From positions 1 to 64,000 of the forward strand of contig QEUM01000002.1 of assembly GCA_003577165.1 (NCBI GenBank): a DNA stretch of 64,000 bases, written 5' to 3'. Under the pieces are notes generated by a model that was given only the letters and a program-made list of their open reading frames with translations, was not told where the DNA came from and ran no database searches. This document shows, piece by piece, positions 1 to 7,656 of this stretch. This DNA is from Armatimonadota bacterium. GTDB taxonomy: Bacteria > Armatimonadota > Fimbriimonadia > Fimbriimonadales > ATM1. A program made the position numbers and the translations under genes. Within the stretch, counting starts at the first letter, position 1. The number at the start of each line of letters is the position of its first letter.

Positions 1-50
1 CGGGTCTGATGCTCTTGGGGCATCGCTACTACGACCCCTCGACGGGCCTG

Positions 51-69
51 CCCCGATGCAAGATCGGGG
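51..69. repeat. Short perfect inverted repeat at the RHS frame break
   Basis: CCCCGAT and ATCGGGG form a perfect 7-bp stem around the loop GCAAG. The element lies exactly where the conserved RHS core switches reading frame: YYDPSTG is read upstream in one frame and PIKDGRNWYVY downstream in another. It looks like a small palindromic insertion or a scar. I saw no second copy in the window. Confidence 0.5.
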
Positions 70-646
70 TCCGATCAAGGACGGGAGGAACTGGTATGTG
101 TACTGCGGGAACAACCCGGTGAGCCAGGTCGACGACGGCGGGCTCGCTGGCCGTATCATTGAGCCAAATGAGCCCGATAATCTTTATCTCCGATATGGCG
201 CGGACGGACGGCCGTACAAGTGGGGTCGAACCGTGGACCCTACAACCAGGTATCCCAGCCCCACGCGCACGAAGGTGGTTCAGAAGGGGCGCCATAGTCG
301 CATCCGGGCTCTGGAACGGGAACTGGAAGAACACCTGCCACTTCCAGGCAACCGCGTCAGGTGGGCGGGACGGCGAGCTGGACTCCCGCTGCCGAAGCAT
401 CTCCATCGGTTCCTGAAGCATCTCAAGGTGATCAGACCAATCGCAATTGCCATGGCAGTATTCGAGGGTCCCGAGGCCTTCGCGCGAAGCATTGTCTTTG
501 CAGATGAAATCGAAGCAATAGGTGGTGTGATAAAGCGCGCCGGGCGACGAGCTATCGAGAATGAGCAGGAGAAAGTTGCACGCAAGTACCGATCTGGGGG
601 CGGATTTAGAGATGATGAACTCGCGGAGTACGGGCTAAATTACTGA
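56..646 (+). CDS. RHS repeat-associated core end with variable toxin-like C-terminal tip (frame-disrupted, 5' end outside window)
   Basis: The start of this frame holds the end of an RHS core: GPIKDGRNWYVYCGNNPVS followed by QVDDGGL. The usual preceding part of the core, HRYYDPSTG, is present at positions 21-47 but in a different frame, so the reading frame breaks within about 20 nt at a short palindrome. After the core comes a tip of about 165 residues containing YLRYGADGRPYKWGRTVDP and later RALERELEEHLP. That arrangement resembles GIY-YIG-like tips of polymorphic toxins (KWG-T-P, then R, then E-rich helix), but the match is by eye only. The likely role is a contact-dependent or secreted toxin tip. 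The next gene starts 8 nt later and is the candidate immunity partner. The frame break means this copy is either an orphan tip displaced from a complete RHS gene or a pseudogene. Confidence 0.6.
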   Translation: MQDRGPIKDGRNWYVYCGNNPVSQVDDGGLAGRIIEPNEPDNLYLRYGADGRPYKWGRTVDPTTRYPSPTRTKVVQKGRHSRIRALERELEEHLPLPGNRVRWAGRRAGLPLPKHLHRFLKHLKVIRPIAIAMAVFEGPEAFARSIVFADEIEAIGGVIKRAGRRAIENEQEKVARKYRSGGGFRDDELAEYGLNY

Positions 647-654
647 GAGTCGCG

Positions 655-1134
655 ATGGACCCCCAGCTGTCGGATCACAAGCTGTTTATCGGGTTCCAAA
701 TTGGCCCTGAGCCGAGGGGCTCATCGTTTGACCACTTCATGGACTGCCTGAGCTTGCTAATTCAGTCCACAAGAGAGCACCTGCGAAAGAGTTACACGCG
801 ACCAGAAACTCTGTTCGTACTAAGTTTCCGCGCTCCCGGTGACTTCAGGAATCAGTGGCGTTGGTTCTCGGAGGGGGTATTCGGCGTGAGGCACAGCCGG
901 ATTCAGTCAATGGTATCTGCTAGCATCGGTGTTCCGAATGCAGTGGGACTCAGCAATGACGCAACAACGATCGCCGCCTTCGTCGCAGAGAAAGTACGCG
1001 AAGCGATGCGCGCGGTGATTGACAGAGCAGAAAGTGGAGGAATTGCTGTCGAGGAGGATGCGCTTTTTCATGACCTGGAGATGGCACTTGACCATTTCGA
1101 GCGCCGAGCTGCATCAAGTCGGAAACGCAAGTGA
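655..1134 (+). CDS. Hypothetical protein, candidate immunity protein for the RHS tip
   Basis: A soluble 159-aa protein with no signal peptide or membrane segment, starting 8 nt after the RHS tip ends. Position, size and lack of recognisable enzyme motifs fit an immunity protein, but I recognise no family. The last 11 residues (ERRAASSRKRK) look compositionally unlike the rest. In another frame the same DNA continues as SSAELHQVGNASEVLRSIK and ends at a TAG near 1194, which reads more like natural protein. A frameshift near 1095-1105 is therefore possible. Function is inferred from context only. Confidence 0.5.
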   Translation: MDPQLSDHKLFIGFQIGPEPRGSSFDHFMDCLSLLIQSTREHLRKSYTRPETLFVLSFRAPGDFRNQWRWFSEGVFGVRHSRIQSMVSASIGVPNAVGLSNDATTIAAFVAEKVREAMRAVIDRAESGGIAVEEDALFHDLEMALDHFERRAASSRKRK

Positions 1135-1203
1135 GGTACTTCGGTCGATCAAGCGTAAGAGGGATGAAGCAGCCTTCCAGACGATCGGCTAGTGACTGTT
1201 CTT

Positions 1204-1871
1204 ATGATAGATGAAGAAACAATAGCGGAGGAGGTTCACCTGGCAGTTGCCCGCCGAGTCACGAGCAGGGCCGGACTCGACCGGACAACAAGCATCGGTA
1301 TGAATTGACGGCACGCGGGATTCAATTGCGACCCGCATGGGGGAGCAAGTATCAGGACAAGGAGTGCATCGTCAGTGTAATTCAGCTTGACTCTGAGGGT
1401 CGGAGGCGCATTGGCGCGGTGGAGTTCACTTGCATTTTGGGGGCGGCGAAGCGCGAACGAGATCACATCAGGCCGCCCGCAGCAATTGGAAGGCCTGCAA
1501 ACACGTTGGACGAGATCGAGAACCTAGCCGTAGGTCTGGCGTTTGAGATTCGGCAGTGTGGGGGATCGGGTGGCGAGAGGGACGGAGCACGACATCGCGA
1601 TAGCGATTTTGACGTTCGCCCCGTGGGGGGTGATCCTTTGTTCTGGGTCAGTATGCACAAAGAGGCGGACTCGGATTCAGGTTCGAAGGGGTTGCGCAAT
1701 CAAGGGATTTGTACAAAATTCGCCCAGCGGAGCTGTACCGCGGACTGCGGGTACGCGGGAAGCGCACGGATGAGGAATGAAACCGGTAGATTGAGGCGGA
1801 TGCGAGATCCCGTGAGCTATCCTCATGGGCGTGTCGTTGGACGCGGTGAAGGAGATCGCGAAAACAGATAG
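1204..1871 (+). pseudogene. Degenerate ORF region downstream of the RHS tip
   Basis: A 34-codon frame from ATG 1204 (MIDEETIAEEVHLAVARRV...) stops at 1308. A second frame, open from about 1281 and with TTG at 1305, continues with plausible coding sequence (YELTARGIQLRPAWG, VSVIQLDSEGRRRIGAVEF, DEIENLAVGLAFEIRQ). After about 1550 composition becomes erratic (many Arg, Gly, Ser), as in out-of-frame reading. The pattern suggests one gene broken by at least one and probably two frameshifts, such as an old immunity or effector gene in an RHS cassette. A single intact 188-aa protein from TTG 1305 is the alternative. No family recognised. Confidence 0.3.
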
Positions 1872-1890
1872 GCAGGGGGAGTCTAAGGTG

Positions 1891-2214
1891 ATGTTGGCAG
1901 TTGTCACGGCGGGCGCGTGGGCGCTGTTCGGGATTGCGGCGATCGCATCTGCGACGAGAATGTTGAAGCGCGACTGGCACAAGGCGACCTTCCTTGTGCA
2001 CTTGCTCACGTGGTGTGTGTTCTTCTCCTTTGCCGCGCTCTTCTTTTGGCCTCTAGGCGCACCGCTGCCGCCAATTCCGATCGGGATCTTCGCGGCCGTC
2101 GTCGTCTCTTGTTCCGCCGCTGAGCGAAACAGCGTCGCGTTCGCCCGAACGCTGGCGTTGATGGTCTTCATTACCTTGGCGTGCATTTCTGTGCTTGCGA
2201 AGCTTGTATCCTGA
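1891..2214 (+). CDS. Small multi-pass membrane protein
   Basis: A 107-aa very hydrophobic protein with about four membrane segments near residues 2-21, 31-53, 60-74 and 84-105, and short basic or acidic connectors (RMLKRDWHK, SAAERN). I chose ATG 1891 because the first segment begins at once and a purine-rich stretch lies just upstream. An in-frame ATG at 1825 would add a charged N-terminus of 22 residues. No family recognised. It sits at the end of the RHS-associated accessory block, so a membrane-acting immunity protein is possible but unproven. Confidence 0.5.
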   Translation: MLAVVTAGAWALFGIAAIASATRMLKRDWHKATFLVHLLTWCVFFSFAALFFWPLGAPLPPIPIGIFAAVVVSCSAAERNSVAFARTLALMVFITLACISVLAKLVS

Positions 2215-2365
2215 GGAGGACGAAGACGTGACAGGTCGGCAGCAATGATGCCTGATGGCCCGTGTGCAGTTCTTCGCTGAGCGAGCCCCCGTTTACCGCG
2301 CACTCTCCCGATCTCGTGCGAGCGAAACGGGCTTGGCGGAGCGGAAACTCGGTTGTGTAAATAGA

Positions 2366-2395
2366 GCGCGGCCGGATGTTTTCATCCGGCCGCGC
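2366..2395 (-). terminator. Intrinsic terminator of the repeat-protein gene
   Basis: A perfect 13-bp stem (GCGCGGCCGGATG with its complement) closes a TTTT loop. Read on the minus strand it lies 23 nt after the stop codon at 2419 and is followed by TCTATTT, a weak U-tract. Confidence 0.75.
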
Positions 2396-2418
2396 GGGGA
2401 TTGGATCGCTGCTCGGGC

Positions 2419-3849
2419 TTAGTCGAGATACGGTCGATAACTGCTCGTTCCCGCTTCGACGATGACGAACTGACCGTTGATTTGGTCGAACGTGAAGGTC
2501 ATCCACACGGTCTGCCGCCGATTCCACGCGTCAATGAAGTCGTGGCGCGCAACGGCTCTGACTTCGCGTCCTTTCGTCCGGCGTACATCCACGAAGTCGA
2601 AGTTCGTCGTGTAGACGCTCGTGATGAGGTCCGCGGTCATGTCGTAGTAGTCATCCGACGAGAGGGTGTAACTGTAACGCCCCTCGATGTAGATGTCCAC
2701 CGAGCCTCGGCGTGGTAGGAAGTAGTCGAGTTTTCGAGGCTCGCTGTATAGGAACGCGTCCACGAGGTCGCTCAGCGCTCGATCCATGCTCGAGAAGCCG
2801 CGGTCGTTGTAGTAGTAGCCTCCGTAGTAACTCGTCTGCCAACCGATGCCGCAATACGACCATCGGATCGGATCGCCGATCACGATGATGATTCGCGGAG
2901 AGGAGTAACTCACACGTCGGTAGCTGATGTATCCGGGAACGCACCAGTACCAATAGTAAGGCGAGAAGCATGTCTGCCAGGGAACGGGATCGAAGAAGTA
3001 GAAGCCGTATCCAAAGTGGCAGTCGCTCCAATAGGGATCGTAGTGAACGTATCCGCGGCGGAGTTCGCCGACCCGGTAGTCCTCCATCCGAGTCACTTGG
3101 AATCCGATCGAGCCTCGGTCGTCGGACGTTCTCGTGGACCTTGTGTCCTGTTGCCTGGGGATCACGTTGGTGCCGACCACGATGTCCGGAGAGGCGCCTT
3201 TGCGGAGGAGGTTGTTGTTCGCCTCCGTTCTTCCGGGGCCGGAGCGAGGATTGAAGATGGGGCCTTTGTCCGTGCGCCTCTGCACTCGGAAGTAGTCGTC
3301 CATGGAGGGCGTGCGGCTCAGGTAGTCGCGCCCCTGCTGTTTGTACGCGGAGCCGGGGCCTGCGCCGTAGCTGGGGCCGGAGGAGCCGCCGTACGGTTTC
3401 GGGCCGGTGGAAGGCTTGGGGCCCTTGTCACCACCGGGCTTGGGGCCGGTGCTCGGCTTCGGTCCGCCGTCGCCGCCGGGTTTAGGGCCGGTGCTTGGCT
3501 TGGGTCCGCCGTCGCCGCCGGGCTTGGGGCCGGTGCCTGGCTTCGGGCCTTGGTCGCCACCGGGCTTGGGGCCGGTGCCTGGCTTCGGGCCTTGGTCGCC
3601 GCCGGGCTTGGGGCCGGTGCCTGGCTTCGGGCCCTGGTCGCCTCCAGGTTTGGGGCCGGTGCCCGGCTTCGGGCCTTGGTCGCCCTGTTTCGGGCTGCCA
3701 TCTCCGCCGGAGCCTTTGCCTGGCCCTTTTTCGGGGCCCTGTTTGGCGTTGGTCTCTGGCGACTTGTCGAGGATGCCGCCGAACGAAGTGGCGGACAGGC
3801 CGAACGCGATCGCCGTGGCGAGCGCCAGGAAACCAGATGTGCGCTTCAT
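2419..3849 (-). CDS. Secreted protein with Gly-Pro-Lys-Pro repeat stalk and aromatic C-terminal domain
   Basis: A 476-aa protein. From ATG 3849 it begins MKRTSGFLALATAIAFGLSA, a clear signal peptide; a start 10 codons upstream would spoil it, and GGAGGG lies just before 3849. After a short linker come seven 14-residue repeats of the type GDQGPKPGTGPKPG, drifting to GDGGPKPSTGPKPG. Then follows a Tyr/Arg/Gly-rich stretch with many YY and WY pairs, and a C-terminal region ending DFIDAWNRRQTVWMTFTF...FVIVEAGTSSYRPYLD. The Pro/Lys repeat is probably an extended wall-spanning or surface linker. I recognise no enzymatic motif. It is a single-gene unit with its own terminator. A TACAAT -10 candidate is at 3903-3908 (minus). 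Confidence 0.8.
   Translation of the reverse strand: MKRTSGFLALATAIAFGLSATSFGGILDKSPETNAKQGPEKGPGKGSGGDGSPKQGDQGPKPGTGPKPGGDQGPKPGTGPKPGGDQGPKPGTGPKPGGDQGPKPGTGPKPGGDGGPKPSTGPKPGGDGGPKPSTGPKPGGDKGPKPSTGPKPYGGSSGPSYGAGPGSAYKQQGRDYLSRTPSMDDYFRVQRRTDKGPIFNPRSGPGRTEANNNLLRKGASPDIVVGTNVIPRQQDTRSTRTSDDRGSIGFQVTRMEDYRVGELRRGYVHYDPYWSDCHFGYGFYFFDPVPWQTCFSPYYWYWCVPGYISYRRVSYSSPRIIIVIGDPIRWSYCGIGWQTSYYGGYYYNDRGFSSMDRALSDLVDAFLYSEPRKLDYFLPRRGSVDIYIEGRYSYTLSSDDYYDMTADLITSVYTTNFDFVDVRRTKGREVRAVARHDFIDAWNRRQTVWMTFTFDQINGQFVIVEAGTSSYRPYLD
3391..3684 (-). repeat. Seven tandem 42-bp repeats encoding GDxGPKPxTGPKPx
   Basis: Seven head-to-tail copies of a 42-bp unit. The first four copies encode nearly identical peptides with Q and GT; the last three change to G or K and to ST, so expansion or homogenisation seems recent at the N-terminal side. 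Such arrays commonly vary in copy number between strains. Confidence 0.85.
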
Positions 3850-4006
3850 CTCAATAAGCCCTCCGGTCGGCCACTCCATGCGGAGCGGTCGACTTCAAAT
3901 ACATTGTACGGGAAGTTCTGCCCGCCGAACGGGCGAAGTTCGCCATTTGATTAAAAAGACGTGCGAGGGGTGGGGCGTGTTACTGGCGGCAGGGCAGTCG
4001 AGGCGA

Positions 4007-4738
4007 CTACCTGTTGAGCGATACCAGGCCGGACTTCGCGGCGTCCGTTCGGGTTGAGAGCAGCGCTTTCGTTTGGGCGATCTGCGAGCGCACCATCCGG
4101 CGGAACTCCCGGACGGACTCGGCTTCTTCTTGGCTGATCCTGGAGAAGGGGTTGCCAAGAAGAACGGGGCCCATGATGCGGTTCATCTCTCGGGTGTCGC
4201 CGAGGCCGAGGGCGTGACCGAGTTCATGCGCGGTGATGTGCACAATCTCATCTCCGGTCATGTAGCGCTGGCCGGCGGTCGAGACGACGTCGATCTCCGC
4301 CGTGAACTCGAAGTAGTGGACTTCCTGATTCCACTGGATGCGGCGCTTCGAGCGGATTTCGCCCTTGTGGAAGGACGCTCCGTCCTGCAGAGTCTCGACG
4401 AAGCGGACCTGGATTGCTGCCCCGTTGGGAGACTGGCTCAGTCTGAAGGGGAGGTCGGCGCCGAGGGCATCCTGCCAGAGCGCGAAGCCGCGCTCGATGC
4501 CTTCTCGGAACGACTCACGTTGCGCTGGCGGCGCTGTCGCGTAGTCCACAAAGACCGTCGTGGTTTTGGGCAAGAGGAGCAGCGAGAACATGGCGAGCGA
4601 CTTCTGGTACTCGCCGCCCTCACGCGCTGCGACGGCCCTGCCGTAGTAGCCGACCAACTGGGGATCGATGAGGCGCGGAGGCGCTTCGGCGGGGGGCGAC
4701 CCAACCAACAAAACTCCCACCAGGGCAGCAGTAATCAT
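4007..4738 (-). CDS. Matrixin-like secreted metalloprotease
   Basis: A 243-aa protein with a hydrophobic N-terminus (MITAALVGVLLVGSPPAEA) and a metzincin zinc site HELGHALGLGD near residues 170-180: two His, catalytic Glu, Gly turn and Asp as third ligand. The NRIMGPVL that follows can supply the Met-turn. Upstream, VQVRFVETL and the YFEFTAEIDVVS strands match the matrixin/M10A fold. About 40 residues before the catalytic part (SLAMFSLLLLPK, QRESFREGIERGFALWQDAL) resemble the pro-region found in many bacterial matrixin-like proteins. It is likely exported and acts on secreted or wall protein; the substrate is unknown. A second family member is at 61436-62155. Confidence 0.8.
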   Translation of the reverse strand: MITAALVGVLLVGSPPAEAPPRLIDPQLVGYYGRAVAAREGGEYQKSLAMFSLLLLPKTTTVFVDYATAPPAQRESFREGIERGFALWQDALGADLPFRLSQSPNGAAIQVRFVETLQDGASFHKGEIRSKRRIQWNQEVHYFEFTAEIDVVSTAGQRYMTGDEIVHITAHELGHALGLGDTREMNRIMGPVLLGNPFSRISQEEAESVREFRRMVRSQIAQTKALLSTRTDAAKSGLVSLNR

Positions 4739-4839
4739 CGAATTCCCCGAACGCAGACGGCGCTCACATTAACTCCTTCCTCAACCGTCAGGGGCCTCAG
4801 CCAGCAATTGTTCCTGCTGGAGACCTCAAAAGTCCATGC

Positions 4840-5088
4840 GTGCCAGAATCGGACGTGGGCCGCTACCGAGTATTCGTCACGTTAAAGCCTGGTTTGCTCG
4901 ACTCTGCAGGGCGCGCCGTTGGCGAGTCCCTCAAGACTCTTGGGTTCGGAGACGTTCAGCAGGTTCGCATCGGTAAGTTGATCGAACTGGAGTTGGCCGA
5001 CGGTTCGAAAGCCGAGGTGGAAGAGATGTGCAAGAAACTGCTGGCGAATCCCGTCATCGAGGAGTACACGGTAGAGGAACAGCAGTGA
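4840..5088 (+). CDS. purS: Phosphoribosylformylglycinamidine synthase subunit PurS
   Basis: An 82-aa small subunit of the three-part FGAM synthase (PurS-PurQ-PurL), which converts FGAR to FGAM in purine synthesis. The family signature is plain: RYRVFVTLKPGLLDSAGRA, GFGDVQQVRIGKLIELEL and the C-terminal LLANPVIEEYTVE. Start choice is uncertain: GTG 4840 or GTG 4855; the shorter form begins five residues before the conserved first strand. The stop overlaps purQ by 4 nt, so translation is probably coupled. purL is not in the window. Confidence 0.95.
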   Translation: MPESDVGRYRVFVTLKPGLLDSAGRAVGESLKTLGFGDVQQVRIGKLIELELADGSKAEVEEMCKKLLANPVIEEYTVEEQQ

Positions 5089-5768
5089 GAGTAGCCGTCA
5101 TCCAGACACCCGGCAGCAACTGCGATCAGGACGCATACTTCTCGTTGCGCGATTACTTGGGGGCGGATGCCGAGTACGTTTGGCACCGTGAGACTTCGCT
5201 CGAAGGGTTCGACGCAGTGGTGCTTCCAGGCGGATTCACTTACGGAGATTATCTGCGGGGAGGGGCGATCGCGGCGCAGTCGCCGGTGCTCTTCGAGGTC
5301 AAACGGTTTGCCCACGAGGGCAAGCCGGTGATTGGAATCTGCAACGGATTTCAAATCCTCACTGAGTCGGGAATCCTCCCTGGAGCGCTCGTGCGGAACG
5401 AGAACCGAAGGTTTTTGTGCAAGAAGGTGTTTATCAAGCGCGTGAACGCGACGAGTTTTTGGACGGAAGGGGTACCAGAGGTGATGGCTGTTCCGATCGC
5501 CCACAACGAGGGGCGCTACATCGCTGACGAAGTGACGCTAAACCAGTTGGAGGCCGAAGATCGGATCGCTTTCGTCTATTGCGATCAGGACGGCAATGTC
5601 ACGCCGGCGGCGAATCCGAACGGAGCGTCGCGCAACATTGCTGGAATCCTCAACGCGGGCGGAAACGTGCTTGGGATGATGCCGCATCCGGAGCGAGTCG
5701 TTTCTGAATTGATCGGTGGAAGTGACGGCAGGCGCCTGCTCGCGCGCCTTGCTGTGCCGACGTGGTAG
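5085..5768 (+). CDS. purQ: Phosphoribosylformylglycinamidine synthase subunit PurQ (glutaminase)
   Basis: A 227-aa class I glutamine amidotransferase that releases ammonia for FGAM formation. Seen: N-terminal VAVIQTPGSNCDQD, the oxyanion loop GGFTYGDYLRGGAIA, nucleophile Cys in GICNGFQILTE, and the His-Glu pair in MMPHPERVVSELIGG. GTG 5085 overlaps the purS stop (GTGA) and starts the protein exactly at the first beta strand; longer frames read purS sequence. The length is normal for free-standing PurQ. Confidence 0.96.
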   Translation: MRVAVIQTPGSNCDQDAYFSLRDYLGADAEYVWHRETSLEGFDAVVLPGGFTYGDYLRGGAIAAQSPVLFEVKRFAHEGKPVIGICNGFQILTESGILPGALVRNENRRFLCKKVFIKRVNATSFWTEGVPEVMAVPIAHNEGRYIADEVTLNQLEAEDRIAFVYCDQDGNVTPAANPNGASRNIAGILNAGGNVLGMMPHPERVVSELIGGSDGRRLLARLAVPTW

Positions 5769-5774
5769 TCGAAG

Positions 5775-6560
5775 ATGCGAATCGGATCGAGCATTCGACT
5801 GGCCTACCTTGCAAGCGCGCTGTTTGCAGGGGGGGCGGTTTTCGCGCAAGGCGGCGAGACGAGCCAGAGCGGAAAGCCGGACGTTGTGATCCGGGTGGAG
5901 CGCGCACTTCCCGGCGTGCAATACGTTTACGTTCAGCTCGTTCGCAAAGACTATCCGCCTCAACTGCTGTCGGAGCAGTGTCAGGCCGTGGGCGCGGCAT
6001 TGAACCAAGACATCCGAGGATTGGAACTTTCGACGTCTGCGATTGCCATGGGAAGCTCGGATTACGGCTCGCCAGGCACCATGTCGATTTTGAGGGCGCG
6101 CTTCGCGATCAACGGCCTTGTGGACGAATCCGCGGGCGTCTTGCGGCTCGTTCCGTTCGCGAAGGCGTTCGCGGGCGCCGAAGAGCCCCACACGGTCCGC
6201 AACCTGATGATCCTTTACGTTGGCTACGAACCTGTCAAGGACTCCACCCTGAGTTCCGTGGAGACGGATGTGGTGAAGGTGACGGGTCGCGTGGACTACG
6301 CATCCATGTCCGACGGGAGCCTGAAGCCGATGGTGGAGTACCGGGTGGAACTGAAGACCCAGGACCCTGCCCAACTGGAGTTTCCCGAGGCTGCATCCAA
6401 GCCAACGAAACCGGCTGAGAACCCGTCTACAGGTACGGTCGACTGGCGGCTGTTGGGCATCGTGTTGGCCGCGGCTCTGCCCGTAGGGCTACTGGTATAC
6501 TTCGCCCTGCGTCCGCGGAGGGGCCGTCGGACTGCCAGCCGACGTCACGAGAAGAGGTAG
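5775..6560 (+). CDS. Membrane-anchored exported protein of unknown function
   Basis: A 261-aa protein with a signal peptide (residues 1-25, cleavage near FAQG), an extracytoplasmic region of about 195 residues, and a C-terminal membrane helix (about 224-245, WRLLGIVLAAALPVGLLVYFAL region) followed by an Arg-rich tail (RPRRGRRTASRRHEKR). This is a type I topology with the bulk outside. It starts 6 nt after purQ and ends 10 nt before the first pilT. Linkage to the pilus motors suggests a surface or pilus role, but I recognise no domain. Confidence 0.7.
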   Translation: MRIGSSIRLAYLASALFAGGAVFAQGGETSQSGKPDVVIRVERALPGVQYVYVQLVRKDYPPQLLSEQCQAVGAALNQDIRGLELSTSAIAMGSSDYGSPGTMSILRARFAINGLVDESAGVLRLVPFAKAFAGAEEPHTVRNLMILYVGYEPVKDSTLSSVETDVVKVTGRVDYASMSDGSLKPMVEYRVELKTQDPAQLEFPEAASKPTKPAENPSTGTVDWRLLGIVLAAALPVGLLVYFALRPRRGRRTASRRHEKR

Positions 6561-6570
6561 CGAATCACCC

Positions 6571-7650
6571 ATGTCCAAAATCGCAAACGCGACGCTTCAC
6601 GAACTGCTCGAGATCGCCTTTGGAGAGAAGGCATCCGACCTATTCATCAAAGCCGGTTCCGTTCCCAAAATCCGACAGCACGCTCTGGTCAAGCCGTTGC
6701 CTGGCGAGTGGGAAGAGATCACTGAGGATGACGCCCGTAGGCTGATTCTCAGCACGATGAACCAGCATCAGGCCGCGGAGTTCGAACGCAATTTGGAAAT
6801 GGACCTTGCGTTCGGCGTCGGCGGAAAGATGCGGATTCGCGCGAACCTCTATTTCCAGCGCGGCTCGTATGCCGGCGTATTCCGACTGATCCCATTGGAG
6901 ATATTGAGCGTTGAGCAGTTGGGGCTTCCCCCGGTCTTGAACGAGTTCGCAAAGTATCGCCAAGGGCTCGTCCTCTTTACGGGGCCGACGGGATCCGGTA
7001 AGACGACCTCTCTCGCGGCGATTCTCGACCTGGTGAACCGTACACGCCAGTGCCACATCGTCACGATCGAGGACCCGCTGGAGTTTGTGCATGCCGATAA
7101 GGCGGCGTACATCTCACAGCGCGAAGTTCACATCGACACGAAAGACTTCTTCATCGCGATGCGCGCTGCCGTTCGTGAGGCGCCGGACGTGATCCTCGTC
7201 GGCGAGATGCGCGACGTCGAAACAATGAACGTCGCACTGCAGGCAGGCGAAACGGGACACTTGGTCTTCTCGACCGTGCACACTCCGAGTTGCGCCGAGA
7301 CGCTGGACCGTGTTGTCAACATGTTCCCGCCGCACGAGAAGAATCACTTGTGCATGAGGTTGGCGGGTTCGCTACGCGCGGTCGTTTCGCAGAAACTGGT
7401 GCCTCGCGCCGATGGGCAAGGCCGCGTTTGCGCTTGTGAAGTAATGATTTGTACACCTACGGTGAGCAAACTCATCGAAGATGGACACTTCGGCGAACTG
7501 TACCACGCGATTAGCGAAGGACATTTCTGGGGAATGCAGACAATGAACCAGAGCCTGGTGAAGTACGTCAAGGCTGGAGTCATTACGGAGGAAACGGCAC
7601 TCAGCTACGCAGGCATCATTTCAGAGCTTCGCCAGCTGCTTCGCCGATAG
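6571..7650 (+). CDS. PilT-family type IV pilus ATPase, divergent paralogue (PilU-like)
   Basis: A 359-aa GspE/PilT-family hexameric ATPase, acting at the cytoplasmic base of type IV pili. Walker A GPTGSGKT is at 138-145; the Asp box is TIEDPLEFVH, Walker B DVILVGEMRD and the His box GETGHLVFSTVHT. The region equal to the PilT signature AIRNLIRE is degenerate here (TVSKLIEDGHF), as in PilU-type proteins; the two following paralogues keep it. It is the first of three tandem copies, 6 nt before the second. It probably modulates retraction instead of driving it alone. That role is inference. Confidence 0.85.
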   Translation: MSKIANATLHELLEIAFGEKASDLFIKAGSVPKIRQHALVKPLPGEWEEITEDDARRLILSTMNQHQAAEFERNLEMDLAFGVGGKMRIRANLYFQRGSYAGVFRLIPLEILSVEQLGLPPVLNEFAKYRQGLVLFTGPTGSGKTTSLAAILDLVNRTRQCHIVTIEDPLEFVHADKAAYISQREVHIDTKDFFIAMRAAVREAPDVILVGEMRDVETMNVALQAGETGHLVFSTVHTPSCAETLDRVVNMFPPHEKNHLCMRLAGSLRAVVSQKLVPRADGQGRVCACEVMICTPTVSKLIEDGHFGELYHAISEGHFWGMQTMNQSLVKYVKAGVITEETALSYAGIISELRQLLRR

Positions 7651-7656
7651 TCGTCA

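Noticed and set aside
3016-4057. Long plus-strand frames over the Gly-Pro-Lys repeats
   Set aside because: They are antisense translations of the 42-bp repeat array; the minus-strand frame has a signal peptide and natural composition.
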